64,000 nucleotides of DNA from Paenibacillus timonensis (GCF_022427145.1 NZ_JAKSXN010000004.1:1-64000); one strand, 5' to 3'; positions 53,351 through 62,827 are shown, counted from the stretch's first letter. Notes: generated by a model not told the origin, from the sequence alone. Program-made: numbers and translations.

Positions 53351-53912
53351 AGCTTTGTCGGTGCGAGGGCTACAGCATCTACTTGCCGAATATGAGGACC
53401 TCGAAGTTTGCGGCGCGTTTCTGACTCCGCGCGAGGCGTATGAGTATGTGCGGGCCAACCCCATTCAAGTGGCTTTCCTCGATATCTCCATGCCGGAAGT
53501 TGATGGGATGTCGTTGTCCCGACTATTACTGGAGCAGGCTCCCTCCCTATCCGTCATCTTCGTCACGGGCTTCGACGATTATGCGGTACAAGCGTTCGAA
53601 GTGAACGCTTTAGACTACTTAATGAAGCCAGTGACGAAACAACGATTTGCCCGAACGTGGGAGAAGATCAGGGAGAAATATCGAGAGGAGGCTTCCGAGG
53701 AGGAGCCGGCCTCAACCGGCTTGCTGACCGGACAGGAGACGCGAATCGTCCAATATATCGCGGAAGGGTTATCCAACCGACAAATCGCGGAGTTGCTGCA
53801 CATCACTTCGGAAACGGTGAAGTCTCACTTGAAGAACGTCTTTCGGAAGCTGGACGTCAATAACCGCGTGAAGGCGCTGCAGCGCGCCAAAGAGTTGAAG
53901 ATTATTTCATAG
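53322..53912 (+). CDS. Response regulator with LuxR-type DNA-binding domain
   Basis: This 196-residue protein has a CheY-like receiver (about 1-115; MIVDDEALS, phospho-Asp in VAFLDISMPEVDGMS about 49, Lys in YLMKPVTK) and a LuxR helix-turn-helix (about 130-190; GLSNRQIAELLHITSETVKS). LytS-type kinases usually pair with LytTR regulators, so a LuxR-type output is a less usual pairing. ATG 53322 follows AGGAGGAAG. Partner of the overlapping kinase gene. Confidence 0.9.
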   Translation: MIRAMIVDDEALSVRGLQHLLAEYEDLEVCGAFLTPREAYEYVRANPIQVAFLDISMPEVDGMSLSRLLLEQAPSLSVIFVTGFDDYAVQAFEVNALDYLMKPVTKQRFARTWEKIREKYREEASEEEPASTGLLTGQETRIVQYIAEGLSNRQIAELLHITSETVKSHLKNVFRKLDVNNRVKALQRAKELKIIS

Positions 53913-53930
53913 CCGACAGGCGCTCCATCC

Positions 53931-53957
53931 AATCCCCCCCATTCGGGGGATTTTTTA
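53931..53957 (+). terminator. Terminator of the two-component operon
   Basis: Stem AATCCCCC/GGGGGATT with a 6-nt loop and T6. Confidence 0.8.
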
Positions 53958-54015
53958 ATAGGATTGATTATTCTACATTAATAGACAATGGATCAATCTT
54001 AATTGGAGGAGAATT

Positions 54016-57000
54016 ATGCGCCGAATTTTTACCTTGTTCATGTTGTGCGTGATGCTTGGAGGTAACTTGTCCCTGCCGACGGCTCATGCGGAAGAAATTC
54101 AAGACAGCGATTTTACTTATGTGGTGCAATCGGATGACACGGTCACGATTACGGGTTATACAGGAACAAGCACAGAGGTCGTCATTCCGAGCGAGATCGA
54201 AGGCAAGCCGGTCACCGTCATCGGAAGTAGCGCATTGTCCAACGCTGGACTTGCCAGCGTTACGATCCCGATCGGCATTACAAGAATCGAGAGCTTCGCC
54301 TTTTACCGCAATCAGCTTACAGACCTCACGATTCCGGATGGCGTTACGTACATTGGCAACAATGCCTTCGAGTCCAACCAATTATCCCACGCCGCGATCC
54401 CGCTGAGCGTTGCGGAGATTTACGATTATGCCTTCAAAGACAATCGCTTGACCGCGATCGAGATTCCCGGCGTAACGTACCTCGGTAAAGGGGCTTTTCA
54501 AAAAAACCTTCTACAAAGCGTTACGCTTGAAAACTTAACCTTCCTGGGTGCCTATGCCTTCGAGAACAATCAGTTGGAAAGCCTAACGCTTCCCGGTAGC
54601 CTGAATTCCATCGGAATGGGCGCATTCCAGCATAATCGTCTGGCCAGCGTTGCCCTTCCTGAAGGACTGACTCGAATTGAGGATTATGCCTTCGCCAACA
54701 ATCAATTAACGACGCTTCAAATCCCCAAATCGGTAATCGCCATCCACGTCAATGCCTTCGAGAGCAATCAATTGGGCAATGTTGCGATCCCACCGAATGT
54801 CGATTTGGGCAGCGGGGATATGTATCCCGTATTCGGTCTGAATCCGAATGTTGCGATCTATGTTCCGCTCGCCGGCGACGTATCGGTTCAAAACCATGCC
54901 AGCAAATACGGTCTCCAGATCATCCCTTGCAAATATGGGATTACCTATGACGGGAACGGCAGCACAGGGGGCACGCCTCCCTCATCGACGCCTTATGTGT
55001 GCTATAAACCGTTTGCGGTCCCGGATCAAGGTTCGTTAACGAAGGTCGGTTATACCTTCAAAGGATGGAATACGATGCCGGATGGAAGCGGGACGAGTTA
55101 CTTCGGCGGCAACTATCCGATTATTTATGGCTTTCCGTACGGGAACTTGACCTTGTATGCCAACTGGGAGACAAGTACCTATCAAGTAACGTTCGATACG
55201 AGAGGGGGAACGTCCGTCGCATCCCAAACGGTTGCCTACGGAGAACAAGCAACTGAACCTCCGGTGCCGACGAGGGCGGAATATGCCTTTGACGGATGGT
55301 ATCAGGACATCGGATACTCGCAACCATGGGACTTCGCTCAGGATAACGTCTTCGTAGATATAACGTTGTATGCGAAATGGAAGTGGAACGGATCGGCAGC
55401 GATCGCTTCACTAGAGCTGGCGGCTGATAACGTGAATGTGACGGGCGGCGATAACCTGACGGTAACCGGCGTGGTGAGAGACGAGAACAACTCGCCTGTT
55501 GCGCATGCCGTCGTGAATCTGAATAGCACGAGGGGCAAATGGAAGCTTACGGAGGGCAGTGACGTGTCCGTGACAACGGATGCGAGCGGCAGTTTTACCG
55601 CGGAATGGACGGCTCCTTGGGTCACGGATCCTGAATCCGTGACCCTCACGGCAAGCGTAGACGGTACGATCGACGTGATGGACAGTCGGACGATTCAGGT
55701 CGTCCCGTCGGAGAAGTCCAAAGCCCGGTTAAGCGGATTGTCGCTAGACTCCATGACGCTCAGTCCGGAATTCTCGGGCGATACGTACAATTACACCGTT
55801 GCGGACGTCAGCCATGTCGTCACGAGTATCGACGTGACGGCAAGCACAGCCAGCGATCTTTCCACGCTGAACATTAATAATGTGCCTGCCGCCAGCGGTT
55901 CAGCCGTCCGTGTACCGTTGCAAACCGGGTTGAACTTAATCCCGATCGTCGTCACCGCGGGGGACGGACTCCACACGCAGACGTATACACTGCAAGTACG
56001 CAGAGCCAGTACGACGACCAGCGGAGATTATACCTACCGTCTGAAAGACGACGGCACCGGGATTGTGATTACGAGGTACGAAGGAACGGATTCGAATGGG
56101 GTCATTCCCGAGACGATCGACGGCTATGACGTGAAAGAGATTGGAGAGGGGGCTTTTGCGAACGAGGAGCTGACGGCGGTGACGCTGCCGAATGGCTTAA
56201 CTTCCGTGAACAGCCGTGCTTTCGAGAATAATCGGCTAACTTCGATTACGATCCCAAGCAGTGTGACTAAGGTGGGTGATTACGCATTCTATAACAATCT
56301 TCTCGAGAATGTAATGTTCGCCGATGACGGGCTGCAAGAGATCGGGTTCGGCACGTTCTCCGAGAATCGGTTGTCTTCCATCATTCTGCCGGGGACGACC
56401 ACTTACTTGGATTCCAATGCCTTTAAAAACAACAGGCTCACTCAAGTGATCCTGCCTGCGACCTTGAGGTTAGGGGACGAAGTATTTGGAGGGACGCAGA
56501 ATGGAGTCAAGCTCATCTTTCCGGCCGCTGGCGATCGAGACCTAGTTAATTATGCGAACTCGAACGGGCTCCCTTTTGAGACGAGCGATGTCCGCGTCGA
56601 ATATGACGGCAACGGACAAACCGAAGGGGAAGCGCCGGCCGACAATACGCATTACAGTTATTATTCATCATCTGTCATTCAGTCGGGCGGGAGCTTAAAG
56701 AGAACGGGATATACTTTTCAAGGATGGAATACGGGGGAAGATGGAAACGGAAATTTCTATGAGGCGGGTAAAAGCTATAAATTCAAGCTCATAAAGGGAA
56801 TTGTGAAGCTTTATGCCGTATGGCAACCTGCGCCCGCGCAATATTCCGTTTCGTATGAGACGAACGGGGGAACGGCCATCCCTGCGACGACCGCCAGCGG
56901 GGGGGCCCATCTTGTCGAACCGCCCGTGCCGGGCAAAGACGGGTACCGATTTGCCGGTTGGTACAAGGACTCGAGCTATGCGACACCATGGAACTTCGAA

Positions 57001-58779
57001 CAGGATACGGTTACCGGGGACATGACCTTATACGCCAAGTGGGAGAGCAAGCAACTCGCGATCCAACTGTTCGCGTTCAGCAATGTGGTGTCAGGCGGCG
57101 AGGAAATTCGGGTTACCGGTACGGTTGTGGATGAAGACGATACGCCTCAAGCGAACCTCTCCGTTCACTTGAGCAGCCCGAACGGAGGCAAGTGGATCCT
57201 GACGGAGACCGACACGGCAACGGTGAAGACCGATGAGAACGGCACTTTCGAAACCATTTGGAAAGCTCCGCAGGTAACCGAGACAACCATAGTCGAGCTA
57301 TCGGCGAGCCTTGATGGGTCGAGTGCGGAGCCGGCAACGGTATCGATTCGGGTTAAGCCGATGTCTGGCTCAAATCCAAGCTCGGATGCCAACTTATCGG
57401 GCTTGACGCTGAGCGTCGGTGATTTAACGCCTCAGTTCCAAGCGGAGGTTACCAGCTATACTGCCGACGTCGGACATGCGACGAGCAGCGTCACGATCGT
57501 GCCTGAAGTATCTGATCTGGCGGCGACCATAACCGTCAACGGGAATATAGTTGAGTCCGGTCATCCTATAGAGGTCCACCTGAATGTGGGCTCCAACCCC
57601 GTAACGCTATTCGTAATAGCGGATAATGGAACGACCAAAGCTTATCGGGTTACGATCACGAGGGCTTCGGAACCGGTGGTCACGATCCCGGTTGCCAGCA
57701 TTACGGTGACAAGCGTCACCTCCTCCGTTTATGAAGGTGGCACGCTGCAAATGACCGCCCGCGTGAATCCGGACGATGCCACGAACAAGCAGGTATCGTG
57801 GTCAATCCAAGGCGGTACCGGTAAGGCGGTCATTGATGAGAATGGATTGCTGAAGGCGGAACATGCTGGCACCGTGACGGTTCAGGCGGCGGCTCAGGAT
57901 GGCTCCGGGGTCGTCGGAAGCCAAGAAGTCACGATCTACAAGCGTCAATCTGGCGGCGGGGATACCCCGACAACGCCAACGAATCCGACAACGCCAACGG
58001 GTCCGACAACGCCGACGGGCCCGGCAACACCAACGAACCCGACAACACCGACGGGACCAACGACGCCGACGGACCCGACAACGCAGCCGCCAGAGAAGCC
58101 TTCGGTACTCCATGTCGTTCCCGGCCGACCTCCGATTGACGTGAATGACGCGGAAGCGATTCATACGATGCTGGAGGTTCTGACCGCCAAATTCAACGAT
58201 CCTCGCCATGCGAATGTTCCCGTCTTTCCGGATACGGAAGACCACTGGGCAGCGGATAGCATCCGCTTGTTCGCAAGACTAGGGATTGTTCAAGGATACG
58301 GCGACGGGGCTTTCAAGCCGGATGCCATCATCACGCGAGGAGAATTCGCTTCGATGCTCGTAAGGCTGTTCCCGCTTGCCCAAGGCACCGCAGCAACGCC
58401 TGGCTTTACCGATCTTGAGAACAGCTGGGCGAGGGATGCAGTTCTTATGCTGGCCAGTAACGGCATCATCAAGGGCTACGAGGACGGCATGTTCCATGCC
58501 GATCGAAACATCACGCGTGCCGAAATGATTGCGATCCTCGCCAGGATTGTTAATTTGGCGGAGGTGAAGCAAGAGAAGACGGTGAATCTGCAGGATATTG
58601 AACCTACGTGGGCCAAGGATCAGATTCGGCTAGCCGCGAATGCCGGCATTATCAATGGCCGGAGCGAGAATGCATTCGGCCCGAATCAGAGCGCTACCCG
58701 GGCCGAAGTGTTGACCGTCCTCTTGCGAGCGATCTCGTTAAGTCCTGAAATCGAACAACTGTTGGAGGGGATGAACTAA
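54016..58779 (+). CDS. Very large SLH-anchored surface protein with duplicated LRR/InlB-repeat/Ig block
   Basis: This 1587-residue secreted protein should bind to the cell wall by its C-terminus and act in adhesion or surface interaction. Layout by eye: signal peptide ending THAEE-like AHA-EE (about 1-26); BspA-type leucine-rich repeats (about 28-300; FAFYRNQLTDLTIPDGVTYI); two InlB B-repeats (about 310-455; TLYANW, TLYAKW endings); Ig-like domain (about 465-565); cadherin-like sandwich (about 570-665); then the same order again from LRR (about 668-845), two InlB repeats (860-1005), Ig-like (1010-1115), cadherin-like (1120-1215). A Big_2 domain (about 1225-1310), a Thr/Pro linker (1315-1362) and three SLH domains (about 1400-1585; GIVQGYGDGAFKPDAIITRG) follow. 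AGGAG precedes the ATG. The TCS genes upstream may control it. Confidence 0.9.
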   Translation: MRRIFTLFMLCVMLGGNLSLPTAHAEEIQDSDFTYVVQSDDTVTITGYTGTSTEVVIPSEIEGKPVTVIGSSALSNAGLASVTIPIGITRIESFAFYRNQLTDLTIPDGVTYIGNNAFESNQLSHAAIPLSVAEIYDYAFKDNRLTAIEIPGVTYLGKGAFQKNLLQSVTLENLTFLGAYAFENNQLESLTLPGSLNSIGMGAFQHNRLASVALPEGLTRIEDYAFANNQLTTLQIPKSVIAIHVNAFESNQLGNVAIPPNVDLGSGDMYPVFGLNPNVAIYVPLAGDVSVQNHASKYGLQIIPCKYGITYDGNGSTGGTPPSSTPYVCYKPFAVPDQGSLTKVGYTFKGWNTMPDGSGTSYFGGNYPIIYGFPYGNLTLYANWETSTYQVTFDTRGGTSVASQTVAYGEQATEPPVPTRAEYAFDGWYQDIGYSQPWDFAQDNVFVDITLYAKWKWNGSAAIASLELAADNVNVTGGDNLTVTGVVRDENNSPVAHAVVNLNSTRGKWKLTEGSDVSVTTDASGSFTAEWTAPWVTDPESVTLTASVDGTIDVMDSRTIQVVPSEKSKARLSGLSLDSMTLSPEFSGDTYNYTVADVSHVVTSIDVTASTASDLSTLNINNVPAASGSAVRVPLQTGLNLIPIVVTAGDGLHTQTYTLQVRRASTTTSGDYTYRLKDDGTGIVITRYEGTDSNGVIPETIDGYDVKEIGEGAFANEELTAVTLPNGLTSVNSRAFENNRLTSITIPSSVTKVGDYAFYNNLLENVMFADDGLQEIGFGTFSENRLSSIILPGTTTYLDSNAFKNNRLTQVILPATLRLGDEVFGGTQNGVKLIFPAAGDRDLVNYANSNGLPFETSDVRVEYDGNGQTEGEAPADNTHYSYYSSSVIQSGGSLKRTGYTFQGWNTGEDGNGNFYEAGKSYKFKLIKGIVKLYAVWQPAPAQYSVSYETNGGTAIPATTASGGAHLVEPPVPGKDGYRFAGWYKDSSYATPWNFEQDTVTGDMTLYAKWESKQLAIQLFAFSNVVSGGEEIRVTGTVVDEDDTPQANLSVHLSSPNGGKWILTETDTATVKTDENGTFETIWKAPQVTETTIVELSASLDGSSAEPATVSIRVKPMSGSNPSSDANLSGLTLSVGDLTPQFQAEVTSYTADVGHATSSVTIVPEVSDLAATITVNGNIVESGHPIEVHLNVGSNPVTLFVIADNGTTKAYRVTITRASEPVVTIPVASITVTSVTSSVYEGGTLQMTARVNPDDATNKQVSWSIQGGTGKAVIDENGLLKAEHAGTVTVQAAAQDGSGVVGSQEVTIYKRQSGGGDTPTTPTNPTTPTGPTTPTGPATPTNPTTPTGPTTPTDPTTQPPEKPSVLHVVPGRPPIDVNDAEAIHTMLEVLTAKFNDPRHANVPVFPDTEDHWAADSIRLFARLGIVQGYGDGAFKPDAIITRGEFASMLVRLFPLAQGTAATPGFTDLENSWARDAVLMLASNGIIKGYEDGMFHADRNITRAEMIAILARIVNLAEVKQEKTVNLQDIEPTWAKDQIRLAANAGIINGRSENAFGPNQSATRAEVLTVLLRAISLSPEIEQLLEGMN
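57962..58087 (+). repeat. Tandem 18-bp repeats encoding a Thr-Pro linker
   Basis: About seven copies of an 18-bp unit of the type ACAACGCCAACGGGTCCG encode TPTxPT hexapeptides (x = N, G or D). Such a tract can expand or contract by slippage and sets the length of the linker before the SLH domains. Confidence 0.8.
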
Positions 58780-58782
58780 GCC

Positions 58783-59256
58783 ATGGCTGCGAACGAATAT
58801 TACATGCCGACCCACTGGCGGGTAAAGGGGAACATCTGGGAAATCTATGAGATTTGCTCCGACTTCTTGGACTATCAACGCTGGTGGCCCGAAGTGTACT
58901 TAAAGATTCAAACGGGAGGTACCGACAAGGAGACAGGCAACGAGGTCTATGATATTCTCTCCAGAGGCAAGTTGCCCTACAAGCTTCGCTGGAGGTCATG
59001 CAAGACGGCGGAACAAGCGCCGCATTCCATCGCTTTGAAGTCTTCGGGTGACTTGGTCGGTCACGGAACATGGCGGTTCGAGCAGGACGGGGAATACGTA
59101 AACGTACAATTCGACTGGTATGTGAACGCCGAGAAGCCCTTGCTCAAACTGTTCTCGCCGATCTTGAAACCGCTCTTCACCTCGAACCATTTCTGGGCGA
59201 TGAACCGAGGAAGAGAGAGTCTGGAGAAGGAGCTGATTCGGAGGCGCGAGGCTTGA
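58783..59256 (+). CDS. SRPBCC (polyketide-cyclase-like) family protein
   Basis: This 157-residue protein begins with NIWEIYEICSDFLDYQRWWP, then GGTDKETGNEVYDILSRGKL and GTWRFEQDGEYVNVQFDWYV, the START/Bet v1-like fold that encloses a hydrophobic ligand. It begins 3 bp after the surface protein stop; GGAGGGG is about 13 nt before the ATG, so the two may be co-translated. Ligand unknown. Confidence 0.75.
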   Translation: MAANEYYMPTHWRVKGNIWEIYEICSDFLDYQRWWPEVYLKIQTGGTDKETGNEVYDILSRGKLPYKLRWRSCKTAEQAPHSIALKSSGDLVGHGTWRFEQDGEYVNVQFDWYVNAEKPLLKLFSPILKPLFTSNHFWAMNRGRESLEKELIRRREA

Positions 59257-59339
59257 TCTGCCAGATTGCAAAATAGAAAGCAGAACTTTCTCTACTTTCC
59301 AAGGTGACTATTGGCTAAGATCACGAATACGATTCCGAA

Positions 59340-59375
59340 ATACCCTTGAACGCATATCGTTCAAGGGTATTTTTC
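59340..59375. terminator. Terminator after the SRPBCC gene
   Basis: Perfect 13-bp stem ATACCCTTGAACG/CGTTCAAGGGTAT with a 5-nt loop and T5. The 228-bp gap to the next gene contains nothing else recognised. Confidence 0.85.
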
Positions 59376-59484
59376 CTAAAAATGCACAGATTAAGGTGGT
59401 TGGGGCGATGCGACCATCTCAGGAACGGTCAACAATTCAAAGGGCAGCAAAAAGGAGCCCAGTAAAAGAGGAGTCTGTTTAAAA

Positions 59485-60138
59485 GTGAATTTAAAGGTAC
59501 AGCTAACCCGCGCCTTTTTTATAAGCCTTCTGAGCGCTTTAGGATTTGGAATCGTAGCCCTGCTGGTATCCGATCAAAAGATAAACCAATTTGACAGCGT
59601 AATTACTTCTTTGGTTCAAGGACGAGAAGCACCTGCACTTACGAATATCATGAGATTCTTTACCTTTATCGGCGGAGGAATTCCCGTCGTCGTTCTTACA
59701 ATAATTGTTCTGTTTTTTCTATATCAAGTTCTACATCACCGTAGAGAGTTGATTTTATTTGCATCTGTGGTCGTCGGTTCAGCTCTTTTAAACGAAACAT
59801 TAAAGGTTATCTTTCATCGTGCCCGTCCCACATTACATCGAATTGTAAATGCAAACGGGTTTAGTTTTCCCAGCGGACACTCTATGGCTGCTTTTAGTTT
59901 GTATGGAGTTCTCGCCTATTTACTCTGGAACCATATATCAACACCCGTTGGCCGTGGATTGTTAATCATAATTAGCATCACGATGATCACCGCAATTGGA
60001 GTCAGCCGTATCTATTTAGGCGTACATTATCCAAGTGATGTTCTTGGTGGATTCTTAGCAAGCGGCAGCTGGTTAACGGTTTCCATTTGGTTTTATCAGA
60101 GGTATCTGGAAAAAAGGAAAACCGAAGGTTTCAGCTGA
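59485..60138 (+). CDS. PAP2-family phosphatase (membrane)
   Basis: This 217-residue protein has about six membrane helices and the three phosphatase motifs: KVIFHRARP (KX6RP), PSGHSMAAF and SRIYLGVHYPSDV (SRX5HX3D). It should dephosphorylate a lipid phosphate such as undecaprenyl pyrophosphate or phosphatidylglycerol phosphate at the outer face of the membrane. GTG start, with AGAGGAG 12 nt upstream. Apparently a single-gene unit. Confidence 0.92.
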   Translation: MNLKVQLTRAFFISLLSALGFGIVALLVSDQKINQFDSVITSLVQGREAPALTNIMRFFTFIGGGIPVVVLTIIVLFFLYQVLHHRRELILFASVVVGSALLNETLKVIFHRARPTLHRIVNANGFSFPSGHSMAAFSLYGVLAYLLWNHISTPVGRGLLIIISITMITAIGVSRIYLGVHYPSDVLGGFLASGSWLTVSIWFYQRYLEKRKTEGFS

Positions 60139-60202
60139 AAAAACGAGGGAGATAAGGAAATGAGGGTGTTGACGGGAGGGCCCGCGAACCGAAAAAATAT
60201 CA

Positions 60203-60252
60203 TTGACATAGGGCTGAATATAAAATAACATACGTAATATAACAATTGTTAT
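60203..60252 (+). promoter_or_regulatory. Promoter and operator of the TetR/CPBP operon
   Basis: TTGACA (60203-60208), 17-bp spacer, TAACAT (60226-60231), then a perfect 14-bp palindrome ATAACAATTGTTAT (60239-60252) placed over the expected start of transcription, fitting autorepression by the TetR-type regulator. Confidence 0.7.
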
Positions 60253-60277
60253 TAAACGTAAGTGAGGAGGAAACCAT

Positions 60278-60859
60278 ATGCCCCCGAAACCGAAGGTGAC
60301 GCGGGAGATCGTATTGGATGCGGCGCTGGAGCTGCTGCGTGAAGAGGGAATGGATGCCGTCAATGCGCGAAACGTCGCGAAGAAGCTGGGCACCTCTACG
60401 CAGCCGATTTTTAGCCACTTTACTTCGATGGAGGAATTAAGAGAAGCGATATACGCCTATGCGGAGCATCTCTACAATACGGCGATGCTGGCAGCGATGC
60501 AGGGCGGCGGGAACGGCTTTCTGGAGATGGGTCTCGCGTATATCCGGTTTGCACGGACGGAGAAGAAGCTATTCCAGCTTCTGTTTATGTCGAACCGGCT
60601 GCAGCAGGAGAAAGTGACCGAGATTGCCGGCTCCACCGAAGGCGACGAACAGGTGATTGCGATGATCGGGAGCATGACCGGACTTTCGCCCGATTTAGCG
60701 CGGAGGTTATATGCCGGGATCTGGTATACGACCCACGGGATCGCCTCATTGGTCGCAACGAATAGCAGCACGATGGACGACGCGGAGGCACGAGACGTGT
60801 TAGGCAGCATATTTAAAGGCTTGTTGGTTGTACTCAAAAAAGAAGGCGAGGAGCTTTAA
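60278..60859 (+). CDS. TetR-family regulator with WHG-type C-terminus
   Basis: This 193-residue repressor has the TetR helix-turn-helix (TREIVLDAALELLREEGMDA, NVAKKLGTSTQPIFSHF) and a C-terminal WHG-like domain with IWYTTHGIASLV. AGGAGG precedes the ATG. It is followed after 2 bp by the CPBP protease gene, so both form one operon behind the palindrome at 60239-60252. Confidence 0.9.
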   Translation: MPPKPKVTREIVLDAALELLREEGMDAVNARNVAKKLGTSTQPIFSHFTSMEELREAIYAYAEHLYNTAMLAAMQGGGNGFLEMGLAYIRFARTEKKLFQLLFMSNRLQQEKVTEIAGSTEGDEQVIAMIGSMTGLSPDLARRLYAGIWYTTHGIASLVATNSSTMDDAEARDVLGSIFKGLLVVLKKEGEEL

Positions 60860-60861
60860 CC

Positions 60862-61605
60862 ATGTCCGAGAAATTCATCACCAAACATCCCTATCTTGCA
60901 GCCGTCATCGCGGCACTGATCTGCACTTTTCTGACCGCTGTCGGCTCTGCGGCAGCCCAAGTCGCCGAATTGGCGGAAGTCCCGTCTTACCTTGTCATGA
61001 CAGCGTCCGTGGTTTTATCCATCTTGGTGGGCCTGTGGTTGTTGCGCCGTTCCCGAATTTCGGCTGAAGAGATCGGCTTTCGCCGCCCTGCCTCGGGTAG
61101 CGTACGCTCCATTTGGTTAGGCGTGCCGTTGCTGCTGTTGGAGGTCATTCCGCTCGTCGCCTACGGTCCCGACGCGTATACCCGTCCGGGGGCCGAATAC
61201 GCCGTGCTTGCTCTGTTCACCATTATGGTAGGCTTTAACGAGGAGCTTTATTTTCGAGGATTGGCTTTTTCCTTCCTATCCCGATTAACCCGTAAACAGG
61301 CCGTGATCGGCTCGTCCATCGTCTTCGGCGTGCTGCATGCCGCCAACGCCCTGAGCGGAACCAATCCGGTCGAGGTGTTGCTACAGATTGTCTTTGCATT
61401 TCTTGTTGGTATTGTACTGGCACTCATCGTCAGTATTACCCGCAGCCTTTGGATTGGCATCGTATGGCATGCAGTACATAATTTCCTTTCCTTCGGCACG
61501 GAAGTAGTCTTTGACCAAACGGCGTTGATGGTGGTTTCGGCCCAGCTAGCGATTCTGTTGATCTTCACGGTTGGGTTATGGAAACGCGGAACGGCAGCAG
61601 CCTGA
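60862..61605 (+). CDS. CPBP-family intramembrane glutamic protease
   Basis: This 247-residue protein has about eight membrane helices and the CAAX/CPBP motifs: FNEELYFRGLAFSFL (EExxxR), FGVLHAANAL (first His) and GIVWHAVHNFLSF (second His). The family includes bacteriocin-immunity and stress-related proteases. Co-transcribed with the TetR gene, so it may be induced by a membrane-active compound. Confidence 0.9.
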   Translation: MSEKFITKHPYLAAVIAALICTFLTAVGSAAAQVAELAEVPSYLVMTASVVLSILVGLWLLRRSRISAEEIGFRRPASGSVRSIWLGVPLLLLEVIPLVAYGPDAYTRPGAEYAVLALFTIMVGFNEELYFRGLAFSFLSRLTRKQAVIGSSIVFGVLHAANALSGTNPVEVLLQIVFAFLVGIVLALIVSITRSLWIGIVWHAVHNFLSFGTEVVFDQTALMVVSAQLAILLIFTVGLWKRGTAAA

Positions 61606-61639
61606 CGCGAACTAAGGCGATGCTAATTACGGTTTATCA

Positions 61640-61665
61640 AGCACCTTTTTGGGTGCTTTTTTTAT
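61640..61665 (+). terminator. Terminator of the TetR/CPBP operon
   Basis: Stem AAGCACC/GGGTGCTT with a 5-nt loop and a T8 run. Confidence 0.85.
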
Positions 61666-61746
61666 TTGTTCAGCAAGAGTAAATGTCTATGCATATGATT
61701 TTTTTCTGACATAGGATGTCTTGATATTGATATAAGGAGGATGTGT

Positions 61747-62166
61747 ATGGCGGCACATGGGAAGGTAAGTCCTCAATTCAGAAGACTGTGTAACCAATTC
61801 GGCAAAATCTTGGGCGGCGAATCCGAGATCGAAGAAGGTCCGGTCTGTTTTGTTACGCGGATGACGAATCTGCGCGAGTCGATCTTGAGAAGAAGAACGC
61901 GGTCTCCTTTGGTTCAGATGCAGATGTTTTCGTTTGAATCGCTGGATAAGTCGGGGCGTGCGCTTTGTCTGGGGGAGACGGCTCTGCATCAGAATCAGGT
62001 CAACCGTTTGATCACGAACCTCCGGAAGCGGGGGATCAAAGTGACAGCCGTTCATAACCACTGGCTGAAGGAAAATCCACGGTTGATGTATATCCACTGG
62101 GAGGCTGTCTCGGATCCTATTGAGTTTGCTAGAAAAACCAAAGCTTCAATTGCCTTTTTGGGTTAG
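61747..62166 (+). CDS. DUF1259-like protein, copy 1
   Basis: This 139-residue protein shows the DUF1259/LpqO-type pattern: SPQFRRLCNQFGKILGG, SFESLDKSGRALCLGETALH, QVNRLITNLRKRGIKVTAVH and HNHWLKENPRLMYIHWEAVS. No signal peptide. AAGGAGG lies 6 nt before ATG 61747. The role of the family is unknown. The next gene is a close paralogue. Confidence 0.72.
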   Translation: MAAHGKVSPQFRRLCNQFGKILGGESEIEEGPVCFVTRMTNLRESILRRRTRSPLVQMQMFSFESLDKSGRALCLGETALHQNQVNRLITNLRKRGIKVTAVHNHWLKENPRLMYIHWEAVSDPIEFARKTKASIAFLG

Positions 62167-62218
62167 TCCGGCTTTGTTTCGTGATTTGATTATCGGATGA
62201 ATGGAAAGGATGAATGCA

Positions 62219-62641
62219 ATGGCGGCACAAGTGAAGGCAAGTCCTCGTTTTCGAAGATTGTGTAACGAGTTTTCTAGCATTTTAGGCGGAACGGAACATG
62301 AAATCACCAAAGGCCCCGTTTGTTTTGTCAGCCGAAATCGAAGAATCAATGCTGCAATATTGAGGAGAAAAACGACTTCCCCGTTGATCCGTTATCAACT
62401 GTTCTCGTTTGAGTCATTGGATCGCTCAGGTCATGCCCTTTGTTTGGGGGAAACGGCTCTCTTCCAAAGCCAGGTCAATCGGTTGTTAACCAATTTGCGC
62501 AAAAACGGGATTAAAGTAACGGCGGTTCACAATCACTGGCTCTTTGATAGTCCGCGGCTGATGTATGTTCACTGGGAATCCATTGATGATCCGATTGATT
62601 TTGCCAAAAAAGTAAAGCGCTCTATCGCATTCTTGGGCTGA
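62219..62641 (+). CDS. DUF1259-like protein, copy 2
   Basis: This 140-residue paralogue of the preceding gene keeps the same motifs (SPRFRRLCNEFSSILGGTEH, RSGHALCLGETALF, HNHWLFDSPRLMYVHWESID) with roughly two thirds identity by eye, showing a tandem duplication. ATG 62219 is preferred because GGAAAGGA lies upstream; ATG 62201 and 62210 are alternatives. The 53-bp spacer has no terminator, so the pair is probably co-transcribed. Confidence 0.72.
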   Translation: MAAQVKASPRFRRLCNEFSSILGGTEHEITKGPVCFVSRNRRINAAILRRKTTSPLIRYQLFSFESLDRSGHALCLGETALFQSQVNRLLTNLRKNGIKVTAVHNHWLFDSPRLMYVHWESIDDPIDFAKKVKRSIAFLG

Positions 62642-62827
62642 TTGCACGGCGGCGGATGGTGGAAATTCCACGGTTCGCCCCCAAACCTATCTTTTCTAAT
62701 CGAATCGCCCTAGCCTAAAGTCTAGCTTCCAAACACCACCTAAGACGGTTATATCGCGCCAATACGGTAGTTATAATGGGTTTATAAACTTTGCGCGTGA
62801 CTGATGAAGGTAAAGGAGTGTTTGAAA

